From Eucalyptus grandis (taxonomy: Eukaryota; Streptophyta; Magnoliopsida; Myrtales; Myrtaceae), in assembly GCF_016545825.1 (NCBI RefSeq), contig NC_052617.1, forward strand, positions 55,123,382-55,187,381: 64,000 bases of DNA, given 5' to 3'. Below, in pieces: positions 45,623 through 58,304 of this stretch (the stretch's first letter is position 1; every line of letters starts with the position of its first letter). Under the pieces are notes generated by a model, which was not told where the DNA came from, did no database searches, and saw only the letters and a list, made by a program, of their open reading frames with translations. The translations under genes were made by a program, and so were the position numbers.

Positions 45623-47988
45623 TGTTGACACCCAAATTTTGGTTAACAATTTAAATTTTCATTCTCGTAAAAGTACAAAAGTATAGATGGCGAGAAAATA
45701 AATAAATAATAAATAAGAAAGGAAAAAGTCCCCAGTCCATTTTCTTCTTTCCTTCGGCTCGTTCCAGGACGGAAGAAGAAGGCGCGGGAAACGGACAACC
45801 GAGATTGAGGTCAGACACCGATCACAGACGTTGCTGGCCATTGTGCATCAGAGCTTCACCCTGCTCCGTTCCTCGGTCGGAAACGAAGTGGCTCAACTCC
45901 CGTTCGAGATTCCTTCGCTGGTGCCAATCTTCATTGTTGTTGAAAGTCCAAGTTTCGTTCCTCGATCTTCGTAGCTTCGCGTTGATTCACTAATCAGGTA
46001 TTCTATCTTCACTGTTATGCCCTTATTGAGGGAGGGAGTAATAGAGCCAAGAGAACATGTCCTAGATTAGGATAGAATTTGATTCAACTCGAATCCACGG
46101 CTGTGCTTGTAGACATCTTCGATTGACTTTGTTTGAACTCGATCTCTAATCCAAAGCCATTGTTGTTCTGTTTCCCCCCATTCATCGCTGATTGCACGCA
46201 CAACATTTTGATAAATGTCTTTGAAACACGAATAAAAAATAGCCTATGATTTTGCCTGAACCCAAGGACGCATCGACATAGATTGATTAATATCACTTAA
46301 TTTGTTAGTATTTAGATTTGAGTTCGGACATATTTCGTCTTACTCTGAGGCCGAATCCAAACACCTCTTTTTTTTCTTTTTGTTCTATGTTCTTGTGTGC
46401 TCCCGCATCATTCGATAGCTGATTTCAGCGAGGAATAATGGAGGTAGATCGTATGAGTCTGGACGTCCGCTTCCAGGTCCTTATTGCCTTATTCTTTTCT
46501 CATGCCTGTATCTTCCTTGAATCTGTGAAGTGGTGAGCCGCGGTGGCTGTCAACACGGTAAAGAATGTCGTTTTTGGCTAAAGAAACAACAAGCGTGGTT
46601 CACTGTGGAAGGTGCTTGAAGAAGAAAGGTATGAAGGCCTTTTGATTACACGATGTTAGAAAGAAAGATTTAATTAGGTTTAATGGATTTGGGCTTTAGT
46701 CGCTTAGTAAGCTCAGGCTCATTTCAGTTTTAAGGTGTTTTAGTTGGAGACTTGGGAATAGAGATTCCGTTTCAAACATATGGTTTTAGGGCCAAATACC
46801 AATATCCGATGGTATTTTGGAAAACATTTTTTGACTTTTTCAAGCAAGAAATCATTTCCTTCAATTTGAGCATAGTTTTTCGTTGATTAGGAAATTTTCT
46901 TTGTTGACTAATTTTTCTAGGTAAAATGTTTTTTAAAATGAGAAAAATGTTTTTCCGGAAAATATTTTCCACAGTGCAGTTCGGCTACATTCAGAAATGG
47001 GCTTAATAAAACACAGTGAAAAGGGGGTTCAAATCAGTCTTCATGAGATTGGGCTTAGGGCTAAACGTTGTTATAATGAAACTAGGTTTGAAGAGCCTGT
47101 GTCTAAAAAAGAGGGCTTTGTGTGACAAATCCCAACTTGTGACCATAGCCCAGAGGGCCAGACCTACAAAATCCAATGCTGGCTCACATACTGACCGGGC
47201 TCAAGGCCCGACTCATGCCCCTTCTAGTAAATAATAAAAGATAATAATAATAAATAAAATCCAAAAAATATAATATAATAAAAAATGGAAAACTCGATTG
47301 GGAAAATAAACCTTGATTTGATCGTTAGGTTAGATTTTAGTATTATAATTAATTTAGTTTCATTTAGATAGTACGTACATGGTGTAGGGAAATTCATGAT
47401 TCTCTAGTTTAGTTTTAAATAGTTTAGTTTATTTAGAGGTAGAACTCAATTTGAACTAAACTTATGGGAATTGTTGTCCTAGAGCTTAATAACAAGGCCA
47501 TGTTATATTTTTTTGCCTGTCTCATATCGGATTACTTTACTACAATTTACTTTTTATTCAATCATCATTATTATCATGTTAATTGTATTTCTTTTACATT
47601 ATTTTTCAATGTAGGTTACCATTTTTTTTATGATCAGTTTAAAAGCAAAAAAAATTGCAAGGGCACTTAGTGGACAAAATCCTCAGAATTTATAATTTGG
47701 TAGAAAGACTACTTAGGCACCTTAGCTATAAAAATAATCAAATTTAGGAACGAAAAGAGCATTGCTTCTTTAATTAGTATAATCAGGTCCCGAATTCTAA
47801 ATTTCTAATTGTATAGGAAGTGAGGTATATTCTCATTTTTCATTTGGTTTCTACCCAATCCCAATAGGTCAATAGCGAAGCCAACATTAACGAGATAAGG
47901 GTTTGGGAGAACTACATTGGTCCCCCATTTGACATTATCTTTAAAACCATCTTTTTCCTGGTTGTGACGCAAAAAGAGTGTCGTGACA
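45623..47988 (+). mobile_element. Solo LTR (plus strand), 2.4 kb
   Basis: Begins TGTTGACACCCAAATTTTGG and ends GAGTGTCGTGACA, the same ends as the element 1/2 family. It carries the AGGAACGAAAAGAGCATTG to ATCAGGTCCCGAATTCTAAA segment that precedes the LTR end in the family. Flanks GAGTT (45618-45622) and AAGTT (47989-47993) match at four of five bases. No internal region follows. Confidence 0.8.
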
Positions 47989-49027
47989 AAGTTTTTGTGC
48001 ATGAAGTGTGCTTTTCACAATGAGTGCATTTATGTTGGTAGATTGAAACTTCGTATATTTTCCATCTTTAGAGTTGTCAACGAGAAAGGTTGTATAGAGC
48101 CAAACATTCGCATGACGTGTGTCTCGCGAAACATTCACATTTTGTGGATTAATTATTTGTATATTCAATCAGAACTTGAAGATAAATCTTCCCCTACTTC
48201 ACATTGCAGTAACAATGAAACCCAGCAGTTACCTAGAGTCGTACTAATGAACCAATCAGCTAATTCAACTTTGCTAAGAAGTGTTACATGCCGCACCGGC
48301 ATCTTACCTGCCAATTGGCTCATTTTATCATGTGAAAAATAGTTTTGACCAATATTTGCTCTTTATCAAAAACACAAATTCTCGGTTTTTAGATATGCCA
48401 TATGGCTGCATTCGATACTTTTGTTGTGCCATGAAAAGACCCTCCTTAGGTAAGTGAATACTGAGCCCATAAAATACATATGTTCATTGGACTTTATTTT
48501 CCTCCATCACTAATTCAAGGAAATATCTTTTATTGGTTGGTTAAAAATATGGATATTATACTTCACAGAGTTAATTAGATAAAAAAAAAAGTGTAGATGA
48601 TGTTTATTTTGTAATTTAGTAAGCACAAGAAGGAATGGAGAAAAATATGGCCCTTACCCCACTGATCTTATGGACTAGTAATATAAAGCATAAGTCACCC
48701 GATGAAAGACCCAAAGGTGAAGCTTATTTCGGTTGGTAGTGTGTGGAATTAAATACATGTCATGCGTATAATTGGCACACAAAAATTTCGTTCTAGGCAA
48801 AACCATGGAATTGCCCAAGAAAAATATTCAACCAAGTTGGACAAACTATATCCTCGAACTCAGACAAGATAGCTCCCTAATCTCAAAGACATCACAAACA
48901 TACGGTAGAAGGAAGAGACCATTTTTACATCCGGTTGCTGAGTTATATACAAAATCTCTCTAAAGCTAAAATACGCACACATATCTATCACAACACACCG
49001 AGATATGTATTAGTAACTTAAGTATTC
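47989..49027. other. 3' flank of WAK-C
   Basis: AT-rich spacer of about 1 kb with only short ORFs (47983-48342, 48772-48963) that show no family resemblance. It should include the WAK-C 3' UTR and polyadenylation site, but no clear signal is singled out. Confidence 0.5.
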
Positions 49028-50229
49028 TCATCTCCCACTACTGAATATTGACATGTCATGGTCTTCCATGCTATCCGTGTACCCAGTGTTCATGGGCCCA
49101 CTAATTTCCATGTACACATCAGTCTTCTCTCTTGGCAAATGAACCATCTCTTCCTGATTCACATTTGTATGACCGTCGCCAATAAGGTCAGCCATTGTTC
49201 TGAGTCCCTCTAATTCAATTGCTACTTCCTTCATGGTTGGTCTCTCCTCTCCTTTTATTGTCAAGCATCTCTTTGCAAGAATGGCAACTTTCCTCACCTG
49301 CTCATTGATTCCTTCATTTGCAATAACTTCCTCAACGATCTGAAACAATTTGTCGTTTTCTAGTGATGAAAGAAAGTACATTGCCAAGCTCCTCTCTTCT
49401 TCCGATCGGTCAAATGAAAGTGCCTTCTTCCCTGTCAATAGCTCAACTAGCACGACCCCAAAGCTGTAAACATCACTTTTTTCTGTCAATTGGCTTGTGT
49501 GCAAGTATTCAGGGTCTAAGTATCCCCATGTTCCTTGAACCATAGTGAACAATTGCGTTTGATCAAGTGGGATTAATCTTGAAGCTCCGAAGTCAGAAAC
49601 TTTTGCAGTGTAATTAGCATCCAAAAGGATGTTTGCCGACTTGACATCTCGATGGATAATGGGAATGGAAGCTGCCGAGTGCAAGTAAGAGAGGACTCCA
49701 GCAGTTTCCGATGCAATTCTCAATTGGGTCTTCCAAGACAATTTTGATGATTTGTTTGGGTTGTGGATGTGATCAAAGAGAGTTCCATTGCTGACGAATT
49801 CGTACACTAATAAAGGCACCTCTGTCTCCAAACAACATCCCAAAAGTTTGACCACGTTTCGATGATTAATTTGAGAAAGCACGATGACTTCGTTGATGAA
49901 CTATTCAATTTGGCTCCGGTCCATGAACTTGGACTTCTTAATCGCAACTACCATGTCATTTGGTAACGATCCTTTATAAACAGTACCATATCCTCCTCGG
50001 CCGACTATTCTACTCTTATTATAATTGTTGGTGGCCTTCTCTAGCTCTTCAGCGCTAAAGATTTTTGCAGCTTTTGTGGTTTTGTCTGTTTCATTTAATT
50101 GTTGCTGCAAAAGCAAGCCCCCATTTTGCTTGAAGTATTGTTCTTTCAGCCTAATGAGCTTCATTTTCTTGTGTCCCAAATATAGAAAGCCTATACTGAA
50201 TAGCAGTGCTATTATGGCTCCCGTAACAC
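49028..50229 (-). pseudogene. WAK-C exon 3: membrane segment and Ser/Thr kinase domain, with one nonsense codon
   Basis: The exon follows a TATACAG acceptor (50230-50232) and joins exon 2 in phase (G|GT GTT). It encodes GVTGAIIALLFSIGFLYLG (membrane helix), KIFSAEELEKATNNY, the glycine loop VGRGGYGTVYKG, the lysine motif [42 protein letters not shown] and [16 protein letters not shown], ending FSSGR and stop. All catalytic motifs are kept. A TAG at 49901-49903 interrupts the frame after DRSQIE; it then continues [16 protein letters not shown]. In related WAKs the codon is usually Gln (CAG), so one C-to-T change explains it. Without readthrough the kinase stops after the lysine motif and is inactive. 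A sequencing error or a polymorphic allele is possible. Confidence 0.9.
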
Positions 50230-52321
50230 CTGTATACAACACCGGTTTCATTCATTGACCATATTATTAATTGCACAGTAAATCATCCCACCATGTAAAA
50301 GCAGCCACACTTTGAAACTTTCTGCAGAATTATATCACGAGGTTTCCTCGAAAACCTTAGTGGCTTTGGGACAATTTGAGTCTGAATTAGGACAATGGAT
50401 TTGGTTAAGCTAATCTACCAAAACACGCACACACACACGGAGAGAACTTCCATGGCCTATAAAGAATGTCATCAATTTAACAGGTTTAAATCGATGTGAA
50501 AGAAATAATAAAACTCAAACTAACCACAAGAATAGGTATTTTCTTTTCCCATGGCACAACAGTATACTTGCCTATAGTTTTCTAGGTCTTACTCAACCAA
50601 ATTCGCGTTATTTAATGCATGCATGTGTAGAGATCTTTTCGTTGAACTAAGCATACGTCTAAATAACTCGATGCAAGTCCTGTATCTATAATTTGCTGTA
50701 TCCCTTGTGATGACACAAAATGGGAAGGACTAGTAGCTTAGAAGAAAATTTTGAAAATGGGTTAGTATAACTTCCTCTTTTACTCATGTCATCTCCTTGA
50801 ATATATGTTGTCAAATCAATAGTAATTAACTCGCTATTTGAATAATATCGTGGTAAATATGGCTTGTGTAACAAATAGAAAAGTTGTATAGGTCGTGGAT
50901 CACACATAAAAGAAAGAAGAAACAACCCGTTGAACCATTTCTATCGGTTCTTAGATGCTAATCAAAAGACGAGAGAAAAAGGAATAAGTTTGACTTTAAG
51001 GAGGAAAGAGGGAAAAAAAAAAAGTACATGCAGATCCACAATTGAATCAATCACCTTCTTCGTTTTACCGCTCACTGCATTTAAGAAAAGGGAACTCCAG
51101 AAAAAGAAGGCGGGGTTTACGTCCCCGTCCCCCGCCCCCAACCCATTTCATGTCTCACGTAGGACAAGTTTCTTTATCTCATCACCATTCTCGCGATAAT
51201 ATCAAAGGTTAAAAGCAAAAAAAAAAAAAAAAAAAAAAAAAGATAAGCACAATTCATGATTGTAAGAAGATAGAAATGACGTAAAGAGGAAACGAATGAA
51301 AGAATATGCCATAGGCAGGAAAAAGATAATAACAACGTGGAAAAATGGTGTAAATATTTTGAGCCAACTGCATGCCAGGTTTGGGATTACTGTCAAAGTT
51401 AGTCCTTTATTCTGGCACGCTTGTAAGTTTTGGCCAGAATTGAGTAAAATCCCTACAGTTTGTGCAAAATTAAGCCGTGTCTATTATTTAAAGTTCTCAA
51501 GGTTAAATGAGGAGATAACATAGGAAATAACACTACAAATAGAAAATCTTAGGAGTAATAAAGAAAGAGTAAAAGGAAAAGAAGGCTAGCCATATGCATC
51601 CCTCACATTGGCCTGGACGGGGAGCCAAAAAATATTACCCGGCCCCGAAATCCATTCATCATGCATGGGTTTTCACTCATTATATTGGGCTAAGAAGTAA
51701 GGAAGGATATCCTCTTGGATCGATAAAATAGCCATCCCTAAGCTTGCTCCCCACCAGTTTTCGCCCACACGAGTGCTCGACAAAGAGCCACCAACCGCTC
51801 TTGCGAACAAAAACCTATGCCCCCTGGAGGTCATGGATGTTCACCTCTCACGTGACAACAAATCTCTGGTTGCCTGAGGCAGGTGACCTCCCTCCAATCA
51901 AATACCGAAGGTTGCACACACCGTAAAACAGTGGGTTTTGAGACACAGTACTGACAATAATATTCGCGACGTGATTTCAATCGCTGGAGAAAGTTTTTAC
52001 CTTTACACAAAGCCCAACGTCGCCACATCAAAAGACGCTCGAAGAGTATAGACATTGAAATGAGGAAACTTAATCTATTTTTGAATTTTAAGGAAGGTCA
52101 ATTGTGATGCATTTAGTAACGTGTAATGTACTCAATGTATCAGATAATGTCATTTATCTTCTGCATAGAAACTTCAGTGAGAAGAATTTTTAAAGTTTCA
52201 TTTTGAATTTTTCCAATCAAGGGCCATGGAAGAAAAATTGGGCGAAATTGTGAATAGTTAATCTTCTCCTACAACAAAAAGAAATCAAATTATATATTCT
52301 CAAAATAAGCTTAGAACTTAC
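50230..52321 (-). other. WAK-C intron 2 (about 2.1 kb)
   Basis: Donor GTAAGTT at 52321, acceptor TATACAG before 50229. AT-rich, with a 22-24 base A tract at about 51219-51242. The 51480-52321 part matches WAK-B intron 2. The plus-strand fossil coding trace (YTKPNVATSKDARRV) lies at about 51960-52063. Confidence 0.7.
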
Positions 52322-52495
52322 CAACCAAAATCTCCATCAAATGTGATGAATTAGCAGTGCACACTTGTCCATCTCCACCGCCCTTCGTGCCATTACCATG
52401 AGAACCCTTTGGGCATGAACATGTATAACTCCCGTCAACGTTATGGCATTTTCCTTGACATGGGTACTTCTTTGGATCGGCACATTCATCAATAT
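52322..52495 (-). CDS. WAK-C exon 2: calcium-binding EGF-like domain
   Basis: 174 bp between TTCTGTAG| and GGTTG|GTAAGTT. It encodes DIDECADPKKYPCQGKC, then HNVDGSYTCSCPKGSHGNG, with five of the six EGF cysteines in register and a sixth in GQVCTA. The D-I-D-E-C start with an Asn and aromatic residue later is the calcium-binding form. It is the only EGF exon of the three genes that looks functional. It is joined to exon 1 by a 91-bp intron (52496-52586). Confidence 0.85.
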
Positions 52496-52586
52496 CTACA
52501 GAAATTAAACACACACATCAAATGTATCTAATCTTCTAAGATCATTTTAATGAAAAGGATAAGTTAACATTATGTTATCAACGTAC

Positions 52587-53479
52587 CATGACAACCAGTC
52601 GCAAGATAAGGATTACCTTGGTAACCTTTTAAACAATTACACTTGTACCCGGATCCATTTTCGGCGTCAGTGCAAGTGGTGTTGTTTTTGCACATGTAGC
52701 TCGTGCTATTTTTCTTGGCGTCCTCGCATTTTTGATTTCCTACTGCCCAATCGAGAATTAGAGTGGACTTATTAAATTTAAGCTGCGTAAGATCGCCAAC
52801 CGAGAAGTTGTATGAGCCAATTTCTGCGAGAAAGGCATAGCTGCAAGGATTGAAATCAACGACACTGGAAGGATTGAAATTCCTGTTGACGAAGATTCCG
52901 TACCCGAAGGAATTCTTAGGGATGCTTATCTCACAGCAACCGATACCCGAACACGACCCGTTAATGACATCCGAAACATTGCCGCACGAAGACATACACC
53001 CGAAAGAGAACTTCCCATGGTAGTCTCGGAAGGTGGCCGACGTGTCGCAACCGATGGCGGTCAACTTGTTCTTGGTGCTGGATATGGGGAAGATAGCTAG
53101 GCCTAGGACCGCATCAATTCTTGACACATCGTACCCGGAAGAGTTATAGCAGACTCGACTGATTGTAACATTTACTCGCATCTCATGCTTCTCAAGAGAA
53201 ATGTCGAGTATTTCCAAGTCATATAAGTCATCGGGTAAACCGTCTCTTGTATTCAGGTAAGGTACAGGAGGGTTGGTGGAGTTATCACAAACGACTCTAA
53301 ACGAGGGAGGATTGATGCGGCAATGGGGATCACTGTCGTGTGATCCGAAGGGATATGGAATAGAGAGGTTTCCGCAAGTACTTCGACATCCATGCTTCGT
53401 CATTGAATCAGCAGCTTCTGTAATGTGATTGTGGTATGGACCCAGAAAAGCCCCAAGCACCACAACTCTCAGAAGAAGC
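52587..53479 (-). pseudogene. WAK-C exon 1: GUB_WAK domain and first EGF part, 5' end split by a MULE
   Basis: The open frame runs from the element into LLLRVVVLGAFLG, then CRSTCGNLSIPYPFG, CDNST, CYNSSG, IGCDTSATFRD, CMSSCGN, GIGCCEISIP, FNPCSYAFLAE and ends TDAENGSGYKCNCLKGYQG, at CATG|GTACG. This is a full galacturonan-binding ectodomain. The original start codons lie on the far side of the insertion (54552-54565). With the element in place an ATG inside it (53587-53589) opens the same frame and puts about 36 basic, Asn/Arg/Lys-rich residues ahead of the hydrophobic stretch FLVILPLLLRVVVLG. Secretion from that start is uncertain. Confidence 0.88.
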
Positions 53480-54541
53480 GGGAGAATTACCAAAAAAGTC
53501 CTAAACCTATTGCAATTGTGCCAATTCAATCTTAAACTTTTTTTTTTGGCCAATTCAGTCCTAAACCTTTTACTTTTGTTCCAGTTCATTCCTTCCGGCC
53601 AAAATTAGCCGGCGGCGCGACGTGGCAGCGGCCGGTGTCGGCGAGCTTTTTTAATAATATTTGATTTTTAAAAAATTTTATTAATTTTTCTTTTTCCTTT
53701 TTTTTCCTCCTCCCTCCTCCTTCCTTGCGGCTCGTGGCCGGCCAGCCGGCCGTCCGAGGAGGCGATCCGGCGGAGGAGGCCTTGCCGACGCGACGGCGAG
53801 CCCCCTCGCCGGATCCGGCGAGGGGGCCTCGCCGTCGCCGGGCGCGAGCTCGCCGGGCCGCCGGCGAGGCGAGCCCGCCGATCCGGCGGCGAGGGGGCTC
53901 GCCGTCGCGTCGGCGAGGCCTCCTCGCCGGATCCGCGAGGGCTCGCCTCGCCGGCGACCGCGAGGCGAGCTCGCGCCCGAGCCGACGGCGAGGCCCCTCG
54001 CCGGATCGGTGAGGGCTCGACTCGCGGTCGCCGGGCGAGGCGAGCCCTCGCCGCATTCGGCGAGGGGGCTCGCTCGCCCTGGCGACCGCGAGGCGAGCTC
54101 GCGCCCAAATGGACAAGTGAGGCCCCGCCCGATCCGGCGAGGGCTCGACTCGCGCCGCCGGGCGAGGCGAGCCCTCGCCCGCATCCGGCGAGGGGGCTCG
54201 CCGTCGCGCTCCGGCGAGGTCTCCTCGCCGGATCCCCGCCGGATCGCCTCGGTCCGGCGACCGCCAGCCGGGCTAGTGAGCCCAAGGAAGGAGGAGGGAG
54301 GAGGAAAAAAAAAAGGAAAAAGAAAAATTAATAAAAATTAATAAAATTTTTTAAAAAATCAAATATTATTAAAAAAGCTCGCCGACATCGGGCGGCTGCC
54401 ACGCCAGCGCCGGCCGGCTAATTTTGGCCGGAAGGACTGAACTGAACAAAATAAAAGGTTTAGGACTGAATTGGCTAAAAAAAAAGTTTGATCGAATTTG
54501 GCATAACATTGCACAGTTTAGGACTTTTTGGTAATTCTCCC
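53480..54541. mobile_element. 1062-bp non-autonomous MULE inserted in WAK-C signal-peptide codons
   Basis: Ends are GGGAGAATTACC and GGTAATTCTCCC. The terminal inverted repeats are long, about 220 bp each: 53480-53700 pairs with 54300-54541 through AGTCCTAAACC, CCGGCCAAAATTAGCCGGC and AAATATTATTAAAAAAGCTC-type blocks. The target duplication CAGAAGAAGC is exact and 10 bp long (53470-53479, 54542-54551), in the MULE range. The core (53715-54290) is GC-rich and dominated by GGCGAGGC and GCCTCGCC words in both directions, giving long ORFs on both strands that are not genes. No transposase is encoded. Confidence 0.92.
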
Positions 54542-54551
54542 CAGAAGAAGC

Positions 54552-54565
54552 TTATGGAAGACCAT
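54552..54565 (-). pseudogene. WAK-C original start codon and first codons, cut off by the MULE
   Basis: On the minus strand ATGGTCTTCCATAAG and the target duplication read MVFHKLLL, then continue after the element as RVVVLGAFLG. WAK-A begins MLFHRLPLRVVLLL, which confirms the frame and the start. The insertion is after codon 8. Confidence 0.85.
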
Positions 54566-55249
54566 GTTTCGTCCTCCAATGTCTTCAAATATTCTTTTTG
54601 TTTTGATGAATTAATTTGATGGGTTCGGGGGAATATAAGGAGAAGAAAGATGGATTTCTTTTCATTTTTTTTCCCGGGGGGGTGTTGAGGGGGAAGGGGA
54701 CGTCAGCTGGTCCTATCCACTTGCATGAGACGATTCCATGATAATTGCTCAAGTGACTGTAGCATTGTGAGCCAAAGATTGGAGTACCCTAAACGCAAAA
54801 TGAGCTGCTCTACCACCTCATAACGACCAAAATAAACATATTCTCCATTGAAATTTCCCCCAAAAATTTTTAGCTAGAGGCAGCATCTGTTTTGCACATC
54901 GTGTTATAGAGCTAAGGTAGGACACTTCACAAGAATTAATTTCTTGAATCTGTTTAAAATTTCACAAACCACATGAGCCAAAACTTGAAAATAACATAAG
55001 TTTATGAGGAATCACATTGAACGAAATCTTGAAATTACAATTTAAGATCACAGAAAAATTATAAACAAAAAACATAGGTTCATCATGCAAAATCATGTTT
55101 TTACCTCCGTCAACATTGTTGGTGAGATTCTCAGAAAAGTGTTTTTAGTAAAAAGACATGCTGTAGGGTCCACCTTTGAAAGGCACACCAATATTGACAC
55201 TTTTTTTTTTTTGGGGAATTTCATACGGAACTGTTTGAAATTTAACCGA
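54566..55249. repeat. WAK-C upstream region, partial copy of the upstream unit
   Basis: 54700-54810 matches 25955-26160 (GACGTCAGCTGGTCC, then TTGGAGTAC and ATGAGCTGCTCT). 54830-55200 matches the end of block A (27440-27777) and 57900-58260. So a shortened unit lies right behind the WAK-C start. No confident TATA box is picked. Confidence 0.65.
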
Positions 55250-58200
55250 TATAGAGATAGCTTTTATAAAGTCTCTTGTCCATACGTTCCTACTTTAATT
55301 CTCCAATAACAACTGTAGAGTAAAGTTATATGACGACAGTACCATTTTTACTTTATTATATTTGGCGAAGAAAACTTCTAACTATTTAGCTATAGCTACC
55401 AAGGAAGTTGAGAAATTAATTTTAAACAAACTATCTTATTTATCAAGAATCCTAGTTAGCGATGGGTTATTTGCCCCCGCAAGGATGAAGTGATAGAAGT
55501 TTTTTTTTTTTTTTCGTTTCGAGTTTAGTTAGCTTCATTACACACGAGCAACCTAAATCCTTAGTACAAGTCTCTATTCACGTTTTAAATCAATCTGAAA
55601 ATTCCTAGAACCAATTGTAACGTCACAACGTGAATCGCGTTCCTGATAAAAGAAAACCTCGGATTCAGGATCGGCCAAATCATTAAAGCTCACAGGCCTT
55701 TAAGTCGTGGAGACATGAACTGGCCATGCAAGTGGCTGCTTGGCTTTTCAAGTCAAGGTCAAGGTCGTATCACATGGCATTTGGATCGTGGGGAGACATG
55801 AGTGGGCTATTCAAGTCATTGCTTTGCTATTAAGGTCAAGGTCGACGTCAATTGCCTCGGATGCTTTGGACAAGGAAATGCCACTGAATATATCTTTGCT
55901 TTAAGCTGAAGGAGCAAATAAAAAGATGCTTTTCTCTAGAGAGTTAAAATCAAGAGCGATAGTGATAGATTTTTAACTTGAACTTATCCTGACGTTATTT
56001 GGTTAAAATCAGGTATGGCTACATAAAGAGAATTTAAAAAAAAAAAAAACAAAAACAAAAATCAGTGGATCTTTTGGTTTTATTGACTGCTACAGCAAAT
56101 TATGTCTAGGTCAATAATTAATATACAATTAATATTTAAGTATTAACCTAATATATTAATGTTCCTATTAGTGGGATAAGTTTTTTTTTTAATTAAAGTA
56201 CAGAATAATGAGAATAAAGCTATGTCACCATGTGGCTATAAAATTTCATTCTAGTCACTTTGCTACTTGTATGTTTAGTCCTGTCATCCCAACGTAACAT
56301 TGAAGCTGTGGAGTCCAATCCATTCAAAACTTTCTTTGGTCGCCAAAAAAGAAAAGGCCAACCTTTTTTCTGTCGGTGTACTCTATTTATAATGGTTAAT
56401 CAAAAGAAGTCAAACAGTAAGCTCAAGTCGTGGAGTCAACGTCAGCTGGTCCCCCGCCGCTTGCGTGAGACGACTCCTTGATGATTCCTCGCGTGACGAA
56501 TCCAGTGCAGTGCATTGCACGTGACATCTTCCCAATGCACGATTCATTTGAGAGTCCATCACTAATATAGACAAATGCTCTAGAACCGTCTTTTTGCAAT
56601 TCATCATCAGAACACAAGCTACTCTAAGCCAGAGACTGGAGTACTCTTGTCATAAAAGCATATGCTCCATCACGTCCTAAAACCTTTTAAAGCAATTGTT
56701 TTCTTCAATTTGTACGCGTAAAGAAATCCGCAATAATATTTTTCCCCGAGAAGGCAAATTAAGAATTTCTTTTATAAATTTCCAGTATAAGAATATTGAA
56801 ATATTCATTATAGTGAAAAAATTTGTTTCTCCACTTTGAAGTTTAATTTGGTCGCATCATTATTAGTGATTGATCTTTTTTCCTTACTTAATTTACCATG
56901 TGTAATGCGTCATGTAGACATTCATGCCATAATAGTGGAATATCAACAGAGTCCATATTTATTGATAAAATATGGGAATTGTGTAATGGACAGAAAATAA
57001 TTTTTTCCTCTATAAAATTTATGTAATTAGGGTTTTGCTAAAATTTTATTTTATTTTTTATATTCATCTATGTTTAAGAATATCATGTAATACGCCTAAT
57101 GAACCTCCAATATTATTTATTCAACAAATATGAGCCACAATGTTAAGTCGCACTTTATATGTCAATTAGACGCATGTATAATTATTATTTTAAAATTTTA
57201 AATTGTTAGTAAAAGGCATGATTTTTAATATTTAAATAATTTAACACTCCCTTATGATTAAGTTGGATTTTTTATAAGAGTAGAGCGTTGAATTATATGG
57301 TAGAGAAGACATATAGAGACCTCAAAGGATCTAAACTCAACATGTCATGTTCGAATATCATGGGGAATTTTGTAAAATTTATGCCAACTATTCAAACAAT
57401 TTAATTTATCTGATGAGAACATGATTATTAATATTAAGTACTTTAGTATATATTGCTGTATCCCTCATATAACAGGAGGCATAAAAACAATGGCAACTGG
57501 GGGGAAAAAACCGTCGTCACATGTCAAAGTCCCTTTTTTTTTTAACCCAAAAAGTAGTTCTCATTTAAGGGATTCCTTTGGCGGTTGAAATGATCATCAA
57601 AATAGACTAACGCATTTCAATTATTTTCCTCTCTATCTGTCCGATTTGTAGCAGAATTGTCCCCAAAAGCAGAGGACTTTTCCATCAAATCTGATTTGAT
57701 AGTGCCAATTTCACACAGTGACTCCATATCAATTCAAATTTTTTTGTTGTTTTCTCTTTTTTTCAGCCAAACGATTTAGATCGTCACTCCTAATGGATGA
57801 AGAAGTCTTCCTTATCAAAGACAGTATGGGTGAAATGGATTGAAATTATCTTAACTTAGATGAGTCAAGGAGGGGTGAGTTATATAGCATGTCATAATGA
57901 GGAAATTAACCATATTCTACGTTAAAATTTCCCACAAATTTTTTTTTGCTAGAGGAAGCAACAGGTTTTGTAAATCATGTTATAGGCTAAGGTAGAACAA
58001 TTCACATTAATCAATTTCTATTATCTATTTAGAATTTCACAGACCACATGAGCTAAAATTTGAAAATAACATAAGTTTTTGAGGGATTGCGTTGAATGAA
58101 GTTTGAAATTACAAATTAAGATCACAGAGTAATTATAAAGAAGACATTGGTTCCTGGTGCAAATTTATGTTTTAACCCAGTCAACATTGTTGGTGGAATT

Positions 58201-58304
58201 TTTGGAGAAGAATCTTTGGTAAAAAGACATGCTTTATGGTCCACCATCGAGAGGCACACCTTTTTTCATGGAATTTTCATACGAAACTTTTTGAAATTTG
58301 ACAC
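55250..58304. repeat. WAK-upstream unit 2 (3.05 kb)
   Basis: From GAGATAGCTTTTATAAAGTC to GGCACACC it is nearly the same as block A (24780-27777) and precedes further, more diverged units. GGTCAA words occur at about 55752-55764 and 55834-55840, with TGACGT and CACGTG-type words near 56440 and 56518. ORFs such as 56260-56481 and 56423-56617 do not keep their frame in block A. Confidence 0.8.

Noticed and set aside
46780..46980. Possible small foldback element around GGAAAA/TTTTCC words in the solo LTR
   Set aside because: The words are short and AT-rich; no convincing long arms or target duplication were found.
53586..54341. ORFs of 95-205 codons, Arg/Ala/Pro-rich, in the MULE core
   Set aside because: They occur on both strands in a palindromic GC-rich core and show no domain; no transposase motif is present.
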